Positions 14,728 to 22,583 of a stretch of 35,584 nt of DNA are shown here, in pieces. The notes under the pieces are model-generated. The model worked only from the letters and a program-made list of their open reading frames with translations. It was not told where the DNA came from and did not search any database. Location: the NCBI GenBank assembly GCA_902796555.1, contig CADBPR010000071.1:1-35584 (forward strand), in the 5' to 3' direction. Each line of letters begins with the position of its first letter. The stretch's first letter is position 1. The position numbers and the translations under genes were made by a program. This stretch comes from an uncultured Bacteroidia bacterium (lineage in GTDB: Bacteria; Bacteroidota; Bacteroidia; Bacteroidales; UBA932).

Positions 14728-14735
14728 CAAATATA
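14728..14735 (-). promoter_or_regulatory. -7 promoter element of sdhC
   Basis: TATATTTG on the minus strand, 27 nt upstream of the sdhC ATG (14700). No clear TTG at the expected -33 position. Confidence 0.6.
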
Positions 14736-14743
14736 CGCGGATT

Positions 14744-14775
14744 TTTGCAAGTTTCATAATATTTCACGAAATTTG
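14744..14775 (+). promoter_or_regulatory. Promoter of pyrH-frr-tcdA
   Basis: -33 TTTG (14744-14747), 20-nt spacer, -7 GAAATTTG (14768-14775), one mismatch to TAnnTTTG. The pyrH ATG follows at 14803. It overlaps the upstream region of the divergent sdhC promoter. Confidence 0.55.
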
Positions 14776-14802
14776 TTGACGAATTGCATCAAAGAAGAGT
14801 CT

Positions 14803-15507
14803 ATGTACAAGCGCGTTTTGTTGAAATTGAGCGGCGAAAGCCTGGGCGGCCCGCAGGGCAAAGGCCTGGATACGGCCAGTTTGCAGGCCTATGCCGAAGA
14901 AATTGCCGCAGCGGCCAAGGCCGGTCTGCAGATAGCCATCGTCAATGGCGGCGGGAATATTTTCCGGGGCCTCCAGGGCGTCGGAAAAGGATTTGACCGG
15001 GTGGACGGAGACAAGATGGGCATGCTGGCCACCGTTATCAATTCGCTCGCACTGTCTATGTTTATCAAAGACCAAGGTGTTGATGCGCAGGTGTTTACGG
15101 CTACCCCGATGGAACCGGTCGCCAAGTATTACATGCGCGACGATGCCGTGAAGGTGCTGGAGCGCGGCGGTGTCGCCCTCATTTCCGGAGGTACCGGCAA
15201 TCCCTTCTTCACCACCGATTCCGGTGCGGCACTCCGTGCCCTGGAAATCGGTGCGGACGCTTTGCTGAAAGGCACCCGCGTGGACGGCGTGTATACGGCC
15301 GACCCGGAAAAGGACCCGACGGCCGTAAAATACGATGAGCTGACCTTTGACGAGGCCCTCAGCCGTCATCTGCGCGTGATGGACCAGACGGCCTTCGCCC
15401 TCTGCTCGGACGGCGACATGCCCGTCATCGTATTCGACATGAATGCCAAAGGCAACCTGACCCGCCTGCTTGAGGGTAAGAAGGTGGGCACCCTCGTACA
15501 TAAATAA
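14803..15507 (+). CDS. pyrH: Uridylate kinase (UMP kinase)
   Basis: Phosphorylates UMP to UDP in pyrimidine biosynthesis; a hexameric amino-acid-kinase-fold enzyme. The 234-residue product begins MYKRVLLKLSGESLGG, with the family KLSGESL phosphate loop, then IVNGGGNIFRG, the UMP-binding region with DGDKMGMLATVINSLAL, GGTGNPFFTTDSGAALRA and DGVYTADPEKDP. An open frame runs upstream to 13759, but that part is antisense to sdhC and has no PyrH homology; the ATG at 14803 gives the canonical N-terminus. Followed 14 nt later by frr, a widely conserved neighbour. Confidence 0.96.
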   Translation: MYKRVLLKLSGESLGGPQGKGLDTASLQAYAEEIAAAAKAGLQIAIVNGGGNIFRGLQGVGKGFDRVDGDKMGMLATVINSLALSMFIKDQGVDAQVFTATPMEPVAKYYMRDDAVKVLERGGVALISGGTGNPFFTTDSGAALRALEIGADALLKGTRVDGVYTADPEKDPTAVKYDELTFDEALSRHLRVMDQTAFALCSDGDMPVIVFDMNAKGNLTRLLEGKKVGTLVHK

Positions 15508-15521
15508 TAAACAATAAGACT

Positions 15522-16091
15522 ATGTTACCCGAGAATGCCAAAAACATCGTAACCGCCATCGATAAAAAGATGAAAGATGCGGTCGCCTTCCTGGAGGAAG
15601 ACCTGAAGACCTATCGCGTAGGCAAGGCCAATCCGTCCATTTTCAACGGTGTGACCGTGGATTATTACGGCACGCAGACACCTCTCGCACAGGTCGCTTC
15701 CATCACCACGCCGGATGCCAAGACCCTGGCCATCCAGCCCTGGGAGCGCAACCTGATTTCCAAGATTGAAAAGGCCATCCTGGATGCCAACCTGGGATTC
15801 ACCCCGTCCAACAACGGCGAAATCATCCGTTGCATGGTGCCCGCCCTCACCGAGGAGCGCCGCAAGGAACTGATCAAGCGCGCGAAAGCCGCCGGCGAGA
15901 ACACCAAGGTCATCGTCCGCAACGCCCGCCGCGACGGTGTGGAGCAGCTCAAAAAGGCCCAGAAGGCAGGTGAGCTGACCGAAGACGCCCAGAAAGAAGG
16001 CGAGGACGAAATCCAGAAAGTCACCGACAAGAACATCAAGGAAGTCGATGCCGTCATCGCCGCCAAGGAAAAGGATATCCTGACGGTCTGA
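15522..16091 (+). CDS. frr: Ribosome recycling factor
   Basis: Splits post-termination ribosomes together with EF-G. The 189-residue length matches the family. Typical segments are LRxxRVGKANPSIFNGVTVDYYG-like sequence at 30-50 (here DLKTYRVGKANPSIFNG), QPWERNLISKIEKAI, GFTPSNNGEIIRCMVPALTEERRKEL and the C-terminal NARRDGVEQLKKA, followed by a charged helix. The second gene of pyrH-frr-tcdA; the next start codon is 1 nt after its stop. Confidence 0.97.
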   Translation: MLPENAKNIVTAIDKKMKDAVAFLEEDLKTYRVGKANPSIFNGVTVDYYGTQTPLAQVASITTPDAKTLAIQPWERNLISKIEKAILDANLGFTPSNNGEIIRCMVPALTEERRKELIKRAKAAGENTKVIVRNARRDGVEQLKKAQKAGELTEDAQKEGEDEIQKVTDKNIKEVDAVIAAKEKDILTV

Positions 16092-16092
16092 C

Positions 16093-16893
16093 GTGGCTGC
16101 TCCTGACATACACGCCCGTACCCGGCTGCTGCTGGGCCAGGACGTATTCCATCGGCTCCGCTCCGCGAAGATTATCCTCTTCGGCGTGGGCGGAGTCGGC
16201 AGTTGGTGCGCCGAGGGGCTGGTCCGATCCGGGGTAGAAGACCTCACCCTGGTGGATTCGGACCGGATAGCGCCCAGCAATGTCAACCGGCAGCTGATGG
16301 CCACGGTGGACACAATCGGGCAGGTGAAGGTGGATGCGTTGAAGGAGCACCTGCTCCGCATCAACCCGGACGCCCGCATCACCGCCCGCCAGGAACTGTA
16401 TTCCCGCGAAACCGCCGGCGCCTTCGACCTGGACGCCTACGATTATGTCATCGACTGTATCGATGCGCTCAAGGACAAAATCGCCCTGATTCTTCACGCA
16501 TCCGCATCGCGGGCCACCTTCTTTTCCTCGATGGGCGCCGCCCTCAAGGTGGACCCCACCCAGGTGCGGGTGGCGGAGTTTTTCTCCGTGCGGGGCTGTC
16601 CGCTGGGGTCCATGCTCCGCAAGCGCATCCGCCAGGGCGGCGTACTGCCCGCTAAACCCTTCCTCTGCGTCTACAGCGAAGAGGTTCTGCCCAACCGCGG
16701 CAGCGGCGTTAACGGCGGAGTGCCGGCGGGAACCGGTAGCAGCTGTGACGTGACGGGCGGGGACCAGACCGCGGAAACCGACCCGGGACACGGCAAAAAC
16801 GCCCTCAACGGCTCCATCGCCCCCATTACCGCCCTCTTCGGCTTCACCCTCTCCGGCCTGGTCATCCGCGACATCTACCGCCGCTCCGTCTGA
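16093..16893 (+). CDS. tcdA: tRNA threonylcarbamoyladenosine dehydratase (ThiF/E1-like)
   Basis: ATP-dependent cyclisation of t6A37 in tRNA to ct6A. The 266-residue protein has the E1-like nucleotide loop IILFGVGGVGSWCAEGLVRSG-type sequence (residues 27-47; glycines 31, 33, 34, 36), LVDSD (53-57), SNVNRQ (62-67) and DYVIDCIDALKDK, which favour TcdA over MoeB or ThiF; no partner sulfur carrier gene is near. The start is a GTG at 16093, one base after the frr stop, and is the only initiator that keeps the N-terminal RTRLLLGQD segment typical of the family. The stretch of about 40 residues after NRGSGVNGG is Gly/Thr-rich and poorly conserved. Confidence 0.88.
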   Translation: MAAPDIHARTRLLLGQDVFHRLRSAKIILFGVGGVGSWCAEGLVRSGVEDLTLVDSDRIAPSNVNRQLMATVDTIGQVKVDALKEHLLRINPDARITARQELYSRETAGAFDLDAYDYVIDCIDALKDKIALILHASASRATFFSSMGAALKVDPTQVRVAEFFSVRGCPLGSMLRKRIRQGGVLPAKPFLCVYSEEVLPNRGSGVNGGVPAGTGSSCDVTGGDQTAETDPGHGKNALNGSIAPITALFGFTLSGLVIRDIYRRSV

Positions 16894-16997
16894 AGCCCGC
16901 CTGCCACTCTCCCGGCCACAAGTGCTGTAAAAAGCCCGATTCCGGGACACTTCCGGCGTTTTCAGCGAAAAGGGTGCGAAGTAATCCGTTTTTTTAC

Positions 16998-17005
16998 TAT
17001 CTTTG
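16998..17005 (+). promoter_or_regulatory. -7 promoter element of the YtxH-holin unit
   Basis: TATCTTTG, 30 nt upstream of the ATG at 17036. No TTG at the expected -33 position. The rest of the intergenic stretch 16894-16997 shows no convincing terminator. Confidence 0.6.
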
Positions 17006-17035
17006 AAACCGTTGAATCTTAAAAAACCTTGCAAT

Positions 17036-17377
17036 ATGAAAGCAGAATCATTCCTTTCTTTCCTGGCCGGAGCCGCAGCTGGCACCGTGCTCGGTATTCT
17101 TTTCGCGCCCGCACCGGGCAATGAGACCCGCGAAAAACTCAAGAAGGCCGCAGAAGAAGGTTACGATGAGGCCAAAGACATCGCCGGTGACGTAGCCCAT
17201 GACGTCCATGTCCGTGCGCGTTATGCCCGCCGCGAGATGAACGCGTTGAAGAAGACCGTGTCCGAACAGGCCGGCAGCCTGAAGGACGATGTCAAGAGCA
17301 AGATTCTCGAGCAGCTGGACAAACTGGAAAAGGCCCTTTCTGCGGGCGAGGAAGAAACGGTGGACGAACAGGCCTGA
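17036..17377 (+). CDS. YtxH domain-containing small membrane protein
   Basis: A 113-residue protein with one N-terminal membrane segment, FLSFLAGAAAGTVLGILFAP (about 6-25), followed by the YtxH-type APxxGxETREKLKKAAEEG and a long charged, probably helical tail (DAKDIAGDV-like repeats, then LKDDVKSKILEQLDKLEKAL). Such proteins are associated with envelope stress in other bacteria, but no molecular role is established. The ATG at 17036 follows the -7 box; an earlier in-frame TTG overlaps that box. Two nucleotides separate it from the next gene. Confidence 0.85.
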   Translation: MKAESFLSFLAGAAAGTVLGILFAPAPGNETREKLKKAAEEGYDEAKDIAGDVAHDVHVRARYARREMNALKKTVSEQAGSLKDDVKSKILEQLDKLEKALSAGEEETVDEQA

Positions 17378-17379
17378 GG

Positions 17380-17739
17380 ATGGACCCGTATCTGAAACCC
17401 GTCGAGCACCTGGCCGGGGATGCCAAGGCTTACGTGGATCTGAAGACAGATGAGCTGAAGCTCACGACGACCAAGGGACTGTCCGTCGCCTTGAATCATC
17501 TGCTGTCCATGATTCTGATTCTGTTCACGCTTTCCATTGTCCTGCTCGCCCTGGCCTTCGGCTGCATCCTGCTGTTGGGACAATGGCTGGACAGCTATGC
17601 GGCCGGAGCCTTTATCGTGAGCGGGGTGTTCCTGCTGGTCACCCTCGTGCTTTTCCTGCTACGGAAGAAGCTGTTTGTCAATGGATTCGTGAAAATGTTC
17701 ACCGGATTATTCTTTGAGAAAGATGCGAAAGATGAATAA
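17380..17739 (+). CDS. Holin-like (phage_holin_3_6/DUF1469-type) membrane protein
   Basis: A 119-residue protein with an amphipathic N-terminus (HLAGDAKAYVDLKTDELKL), two membrane segments (about 37-66 and 74-94) separated by GQWLDSYAAG, and a short basic tail. This architecture is that of the chromosomal putative-holin superfamily III proteins found next to YtxH genes in Bacteroidota. Nothing else phage-like is nearby, so a lysis role is unlikely. I read it as a housekeeping envelope protein of unknown function. Confidence 0.8.
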   Translation: MDPYLKPVEHLAGDAKAYVDLKTDELKLTTTKGLSVALNHLLSMILILFTLSIVLLALAFGCILLLGQWLDSYAAGAFIVSGVFLLVTLVLFLLRKKLFVNGFVKMFTGLFFEKDAKDE

Positions 17740-17965
17740 CATCCGCAACCTCCAGGAGCTGGAGGAGGCCCGTCTGGAAATCCGCAAGCGGCTGCAAGAA
17801 CGGGAACAGACCCTTCAACTGGACCTGTCCCGTGTCAAGGATATGGCCCAGCCGATGAATCTTTTCGCCCTCGGGCTGCATGCCGTTTCGCCGGCCGAAA
17901 CCCCGCTGGACCAGGTGGCGTTGTCGCTCGTCCGCCGGCTGAAGGCCCGGATCAGCAAACTCTGA
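17732..17965 (+). CDS. Small coiled-coil protein of unknown function
   Basis: A 77-residue protein starting MNNIRNLQELEEARLEIRKR, with a highly charged helical first half likely to form a coiled coil, then a PMNLFALG segment and a basic C-terminus. It overlaps the holin-like gene by 8 nt. Two other in-frame ATGs at 17714 and 17723, lying in a short repeat GATGCGAAA, are possible starts; 17732 was chosen because it gives the smallest overlap. Third gene of the YtxH-holin-like unit, a recurrent trio in Bacteroidota. Its partners suggest a membrane-associated role, but the function is not known. Confidence 0.72.
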   Translation: MNNIRNLQELEEARLEIRKRLQEREQTLQLDLSRVKDMAQPMNLFALGLHAVSPAETPLDQVALSLVRRLKARISKL

Positions 17966-17973
17966 GAACGGGT

Positions 17974-18462
17974 TTAAATGTACACAATGATGTAATAGAG
18001 CATCAGGCCGGCGGCAATCAGTTTGATGCCGGTGGTAAAAAGGAAGCCCAGGAAGGCGCCGAAAGCGGATTTCAAAGACGCTGTGGCGCCTTTTTCAGCA
18101 ATAAAGAATTCCGCCACGAAGGCACCCAGCAGGGACCCCAGGATGATGCCCAGGGGCGGCACAATCAGGCCGACGAACAGCCCGATCATCGCACCCCAGC
18201 CGGCATACTTGCTGCCACCGGTAAACTTGGTGAACCAAATCGGGATGACATAGTCCAGCACGGTCACCAGGGTGGTGATGCCCAGCCAGACGAACAGCAG
18301 GGTCAGGGACAGCGGCTCACCGGCCGGGTTGGTTCCGCCGAAGAAATACATCAGCAACAGCCCCAGCCAGCTCAACGGCGGGCCGGGCAAGGCCGGCGCG
18401 ACACTCCCGATGATGCCGAGCACACCGAGAATGACGGCGACCACAACAAAGAACGTATTCAT
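17974..18462 (-). CDS. DUF456 family membrane protein
   Basis: A 162-residue, very hydrophobic protein with the DUF456 pattern: an N-terminal segment ending GSVAPALPGPPLSWLGLLL, then TVLDYVIPIWFTKFTGGSKYAGWGAMIG, then GLIVPPLGIILGSLLGAFVAEF. About four to five membrane spans. Function unknown in the family. Last gene of ahcY-nhaA-pepP-DUF456, overlapping the pepP stop by 4 nt. Its stop lies 8 nt from the stop of the convergent small coiled-coil gene. Confidence 0.85.
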   Translation of the reverse strand: MNTFFVVVAVILGVLGIIGSVAPALPGPPLSWLGLLLMYFFGGTNPAGEPLSLTLLFVWLGITTLVTVLDYVIPIWFTKFTGGSKYAGWGAMIGLFVGLIVPPLGIILGSLLGAFVAEFFIAEKGATASLKSAFGAFLGFLFTTGIKLIAAGLMLYYIIVYI

Positions 18463-19850
18463 CGTTTTGCCATAGCGGTTTCGACCTCGTCCGGACTGGC
18501 GGGCAGACGCTGCGGGCCCAGCCGGCGGGCGCCGTCCGGGGTAATCAACAGGTCATCCTCGATGCGGATGCCGCCGAAGTCATAGTAAGAAGCCAGTTTG
18601 GAGAAATTGACAAAGCCGCGGCCCGTGCCTTCTTCCTTCCACTTCTCAATCAGGGCCGGAATAAAATAGATACCGGGTTCATCCGTAATCACATGGCCGG
18701 GAACCAGGCGGCGTGCCATCCGCAGGCTGCCCAGGCCCAACTGCCGGGAACGGGTCTGGTCCGGGTCGTAGCCCACCAGGTCCTCGCCCAGGTCTTCCAT
18801 ATCATGAACGTCCAGGCCCATGTTGTGGCCCAGTCCGTGCGGCTGGAACAGGCCGGCGATGCCTTCGGCCACCATCGTGTCCAAGTCGCCGTGGACCAGG
18901 CCCAGGGCGGACAGGCCTTCCAGCATCTTGCGCGCCGTGGCCAGATGAACTTCGCGATAGGTGATACCCGGGCGGGCCAGGTTGAAAGCCAGCTCGTTGC
19001 AGTCGTAAACAATCTGATAAACCTCACGCTGCTTCCGGGTATAAGTGCCGGAGGTCGGATAGGTGCGGGTAAAATCGGAGGCGTAATGGAGATTGCTCTC
19101 GGCGCCGGCGTCGATTACCATTAGTTTTCCGGGCTCTATCACCTTGTCATGCAGGTGGTTATGAAGGGTCTCGCCATGCTGGGTGAGGATGGTCGGGAAG
19201 GACACGCCCCAGCCCTTGGACAGGGTGACGCCTTCCATTTTTCCGACGATTTCCTGCTCGATGATACCGGGACGGATGCTGTCGCGGGCCACACTGTGCA
19301 TCTCATAACCCAGGGCGCAGGCGTCGTCGATGGCGGCGATTTCAATCTCCTCCTTGACCAGGCGCATCGAAACAATGGCCCGGGTCAGCGGCAGCGACGG
19401 AGCTGTGCAGGAGCCCAGCATCTCTTTGAGCCGCATCTGGTTGAAATAGCGGGAAGGATTGATATAGTGGACCGTGCGGCCAGCTGCGACAGCCGCTTTG
19501 ACAGCCCGGTCGACATCAGCATACGGTGCACTGGCCGCCACCCCGACCGATTCGGCCTTGGAACGGACCGTCGGCTGAGGACCCATCCAGATGATGTCCC
19601 CGATTTCCACATCGTCCGCATACACGGTTTCCGTACCGGCATCCAGGTCCAGGATGGCGGCGTACATCGGGTCGTCCAAACCGAAATAATACAGCCAGGT
19701 ACTGTCCTGACGCCATTTGTAACAATTGTCCTTGTACTGGGCCGGGGCCTCGGCGTTGCCGAGGAAAAGAACGATGCCGCGGCAGCCTTCCGCTGCCAGT
19801 TTTTCGCGCAGGGTTTCCCGCCTGCGGATATAGACTTCTTTCGAAAACAT
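18459..19850 (-). CDS. pepP: Xaa-Pro aminopeptidase (aminopeptidase P, M24B)
   Basis: Di-metal peptidase that removes the N-terminal residue before proline. The 463-residue protein has an N-terminal AMP_N domain (YKWRQDSTWLYYFGLDDP) and a pita-bread catalytic domain with all ligands: VIDAGAE and SDFTRTYP (two Asp), GLGHNMGLDVHD (His), DEPGIYF (Glu) and RIEDDLL (Glu). No signal peptide, so cytoplasmic. An in-frame ATG at 19916 would run into nhaA; the start at 19850 gives the standard MFSKEVYIRRRETL and lies 8 nt after the nhaA stop. Confidence 0.93.
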   Translation of the reverse strand: MFSKEVYIRRRETLREKLAAEGCRGIVLFLGNAEAPAQYKDNCYKWRQDSTWLYYFGLDDPMYAAILDLDAGTETVYADDVEIGDIIWMGPQPTVRSKAESVGVAASAPYADVDRAVKAAVAAGRTVHYINPSRYFNQMRLKEMLGSCTAPSLPLTRAIVSMRLVKEEIEIAAIDDACALGYEMHSVARDSIRPGIIEQEIVGKMEGVTLSKGWGVSFPTILTQHGETLHNHLHDKVIEPGKLMVIDAGAESNLHYASDFTRTYPTSGTYTRKQREVYQIVYDCNELAFNLARPGITYREVHLATARKMLEGLSALGLVHGDLDTMVAEGIAGLFQPHGLGHNMGLDVHDMEDLGEDLVGYDPDQTRSRQLGLGSLRMARRLVPGHVITDEPGIYFIPALIEKWKEEGTGRGFVNFSKLASYYDFGGIRIEDDLLITPDGARRLGPQRLPASPDEVETAMAKR

Positions 19851-19858
19851 AGTGGAAT

Positions 19859-21259
19859 CTAAGACTGTTTCTTGTTTACAAGGGTTATCAATATGCTGCC
19901 GAAGATACCGGAACACAGGGACCCCAGCAGAACGGCAATTTTACCCATATCGCGAAGCTGGGCCGTCAGGGCGGGCAGTTGGTCGCCAAAGGAAAGGGTG
20001 TCCACGAAAATGGACATGGTAAAGCCGATACCGCCCAGGCAGGCCACAGCGAAGAGCATCGGCCAGGAAGCCTTGTCCGGCATGGCCCCGACCTTCGTCT
20101 TGATGGCCAGGAAACTGGCCAGGGTGATGCCGATGGGTTTGCCAATCAGCAGGCCGAGGAAGACACCCATGCTGACGCTGCCGACCTGGGGCACATACTG
20201 GAAAACGTTGAAATAGGACGGGTCCGTAATTTCCACGCCGGCGTTCGCCAGGGCGAAGAGGGGCATGATGACGAAGTTGACCCAGGGGCTGAGCGCGTGT
20301 TCCTGGGCATAGCTCATGCTGATGAGGTTGCGGGACGTCTCACTCAGTTTGCGCAGGACATGGCGCTGCGGACCGTTGGGGAAACCGCCCGGCTCCTCGA
20401 TGCTGTCGTACTCCTCCAACTTGTGGCGGTAGTAGTCGCGTTTGTGATAATAATACTCGCGGGTATAACGGGGCTTGGCCGGAATCAGGAAGGCCATCAC
20501 CACGCCGGCCATGGTGGCATGGATACCGGCATAGTAGAAGAGCACCCAGAGCACGATGGAGGGCAGGATATAGGCAATCGGCCGTTTCTCGTGCAGTTTG
20601 TTCATCAGGGAAATGAGGATGATGACCAGCAGGGCGCCCAGCAGGAGGGTGACATTGATGGTCCCGCCATAGAACAGGGCGACCACCAGGATGGCAATCA
20701 GGTCATCCGCGATGGCCAGGGCCGTCAGGAACACCTTCAGGGAGACGGGAACCCGGTCTCCCAGGATGGAGAGGATGCCCACGGCGAAGGCGATGTCGGT
20801 GGCGGTCGGAATGCCCCAGCCGGATGCCGCGGCCGTACCGTGGTTGACCAGGGTATAAATCAAAGCCGGAACGACCACGCCGCCGAATGCCGCGATGACC
20901 GGCAGAATGGCCTTTTTGGGGCTGCTGAGCTCACCGAAGGCCACTTCGCGCTTGATTTCCAGGCCGACGGTGAAGAAGAAAATCACCATCAGGATATCGT
21001 TGATGAATTTCTCCACGGTCATATCCCGGGGGAAGGTAATGCCGCCGCCGTCCGGCGTGGTCACCGTAAAGGCCAGGCTGGTCTCCAGGATTTCATGGTA
21101 GGCTTCCTTGGTCCAGGGCAGGTTGGCCAGCAGCATGGCGACGGCCACGCAGACCAGCAGAATCACCCCCTGGGCCCAGGGTTGTTTGCGGAATTTTTTG
21201 CCGCTGTGTTCGATATGGACCACACTTTTGGTCCAGGCATAAACAGGAATGATTTTCAT
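19859..21259 (-). CDS. nhaA: Na+/H+ antiporter NhaA
   Basis: Inner-membrane sodium/proton exchanger for pH and Na+ homeostasis. The 466-residue protein keeps the core of the family: FFFTVGLEIKRE, GWGIPTATDIAF with Asp155, and ALAIADDLIAI with the essential pair Asp185-Asp186. It is longer than the E. coli protein because of a charged cytoplasmic insert after FLIPAKPRYTRE (about residues 265-320, rich in Tyr, Lys and Arg), as seen in other Bacteroidota versions. It starts 3 nt after the ahcY stop, so it depends on the ahcY promoter. Confidence 0.94.
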   Translation of the reverse strand: MKIIPVYAWTKSVVHIEHSGKKFRKQPWAQGVILLVCVAVAMLLANLPWTKEAYHEILETSLAFTVTTPDGGGITFPRDMTVEKFINDILMVIFFFTVGLEIKREVAFGELSSPKKAILPVIAAFGGVVVPALIYTLVNHGTAAASGWGIPTATDIAFAVGILSILGDRVPVSLKVFLTALAIADDLIAILVVALFYGGTINVTLLLGALLVIILISLMNKLHEKRPIAYILPSIVLWVLFYYAGIHATMAGVVMAFLIPAKPRYTREYYYHKRDYYRHKLEEYDSIEEPGGFPNGPQRHVLRKLSETSRNLISMSYAQEHALSPWVNFVIMPLFALANAGVEITDPSYFNVFQYVPQVGSVSMGVFLGLLIGKPIGITLASFLAIKTKVGAMPDKASWPMLFAVACLGGIGFTMSIFVDTLSFGDQLPALTAQLRDMGKIAVLLGSLCSGIFGSILITLVNKKQS

Positions 21260-21262
21260 ACG

Positions 21263-22513
21263 CTACGCTCCATACAGATAACGGTACTGCTGCGGGGTCA
21301 GACGGTCGATGGAGACCCCCCAATCGGCCAGTTTCCGCTCGGCGACTTCCCGGTCAATCTCTTCCGGGACATTCAACAGCATGGCACCCGGACCTGTCTG
21401 CAGGGTGCCGCGGTGTTCGGTAAGCCAGCGGGCGCTCAGCGCCTGGATGGCAAAGGACATGTCCATGATTTCGGCAGGGTGGCCGTCACCTGCCGCCAGG
21501 TTCACCAGACGTCCTTCGGCGATGACATAGACCGTCCGGCCGTTCGCCAGGGTATAGGCCCGGATATTCTGGCGGGCCACCCGGTCGGAAACCGCCATTT
21601 GAGCCAGCGCGGCCACATTCACTTCCACGTCGAAATGGCCAGCGTTGCAGCAGATGGCGCCGTCTTTCATCCGCAGGAAATGCGCCGGTCCGATGACGTC
21701 GGCACAGCCGGTGACCGTGACGAAGATATCGCCTTCGGCAGCCGCCTCTTCCATGGTCTGCACCCGGAACCCGTCCATGACGGCCTCCAGCGCCCGTACC
21801 GGGTCGATTTCCGTGACGATGACCCGGGCTCCCAGACCCTTCGCCCGCATGGCGACGCCTTTTCCGCACCAGCCGTAGCCGGCTACGACCACGGTCTTCC
21901 CGGCCACAATCAGGTTGGTCGTGCGGTTGATGCCGTCCCAGACGGACTGGCCGGTACCGTAGCGGTTGTCGAAGAAATGCTTGCAGGCCGCATCGTTCAC
22001 CAGCATCATCGGGAACTGCAGGGCCCCGGCGCGGTCCATCGCCCGGAGGCGCAGGATGCCGGTCGTCGTCTCTTCGCATCCGCCTATCACATTGGGAATC
22101 AGTTCTTTGTATTCCGAATGAATCATGTGGACCAGGTCGCCCCCGTCGTCGATAATCAGATGGGGCGCCGCTTCGATGACCCGGCGGATGCCGCGTTCAT
22201 ACTCCTCGGGACTGGCGCCATGCAGGGCGAACACATGCATGCCCTGATGGTCCAGTGCGGCGGCCACGTCGTCCTGGGTGGACAAGGGGTTGCTGCCGGT
22301 CACGTACATTTCGGCTCCGCCCCGGGCCAGCACTTCGCACAGATGGGCGGTCTTGGCCTCCAGATGGACGGAAAGGGCAATCCGCAGTCCCGCGAAAGGA
22401 CGGGTACGGGCAAATTCTTCTTCCAGCCCCGCGAGCAGGGGCATATGGTGGCGGACCCAGTCTATTTTGAGTTCTCCGCTCTCCCACAAACGGCTGTCTT
22501 TGATTTCTGACAT
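21263..22513 (-). CDS. ahcY: Adenosylhomocysteinase
   Basis: Hydrolyses S-adenosylhomocysteine to adenosine and homocysteine, relieving product inhibition of methyltransferases. The 416-residue NAD enzyme shows SVHLEAKTAHL, the substrate-domain GCEETTTGILRLRAM, NDAACKHFFDNRYGTGQS, the Rossmann loop VVVAGYGWCGKGVA and the C-terminal LTPQQYRYLYG. The ATG at 22513 (MSEIKDSRLW) is the family start; an open extension to 22750 is antisense to fabG. First gene of ahcY-nhaA-pepP-DUF456. No SAH or SAM riboswitch is apparent in the 70-nt upstream region. Confidence 0.95.
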   Translation of the reverse strand: MSEIKDSRLWESGELKIDWVRHHMPLLAGLEEEFARTRPFAGLRIALSVHLEAKTAHLCEVLARGGAEMYVTGSNPLSTQDDVAAALDHQGMHVFALHGASPEEYERGIRRVIEAAPHLIIDDGGDLVHMIHSEYKELIPNVIGGCEETTTGILRLRAMDRAGALQFPMMLVNDAACKHFFDNRYGTGQSVWDGINRTTNLIVAGKTVVVAGYGWCGKGVAMRAKGLGARVIVTEIDPVRALEAVMDGFRVQTMEEAAAEGDIFVTVTGCADVIGPAHFLRMKDGAICCNAGHFDVEVNVAALAQMAVSDRVARQNIRAYTLANGRTVYVIAEGRLVNLAAGDGHPAEIMDMSFAIQALSARWLTEHRGTLQTGPGAMLLNVPEEIDREVAERKLADWGVSIDRLTPQQYRYLYGA

Positions 22514-22529
22514 TTTTTCTCGTTTATCA

Positions 22530-22561
22530 TTTGCAAAGATAACCAATTCAAGGTAAATTTG
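22530..22561 (+). promoter_or_regulatory. Promoter of fabG-comF
   Basis: -33 TTTG (22530-22533), exactly 20-nt spacer, -7 TAAATTTG (22554-22561), then the ATG at 22584. One of the best consensus promoters in the window. It is interleaved with the divergent ahcY promoter. Confidence 0.82.
22534..22541 (-). promoter_or_regulatory. -7 promoter element of the ahcY operon
   Basis: TATCTTTG on the minus strand, 20 nt upstream of the ahcY ATG (22513). It directly abuts the -33 TTTG of the fabG promoter, so the two polymerase footprints must overlap. Confidence 0.68.
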
Positions 22562-22583
22562 CGAATAAAATAAACGGAAAGCT

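Noticed and set aside
13759-14802. A long N-terminal extension of pyrH.
   Set aside because: It is antisense to sdhC and the trp leader, and PyrH homology begins exactly at the ATG at 14803.
17380-17739. A prophage, suggested by a holin-like protein.
   Set aside because: No other phage genes, att sites or integrase nearby; the holin-like family is common in chromosomal YtxH clusters.
19979-22510. An 843-codon open frame antisense to nhaA and ahcY.
   Set aside because: Low-complexity His/Gly/Asp/Gln-rich translation mirroring conserved genes on the other strand; a compositional shadow.
22514-22583. An SAH or SAM riboswitch upstream of ahcY.
   Set aside because: The 70-nt intergenic region is almost wholly taken by the two divergent promoters and shows no conserved riboswitch core.
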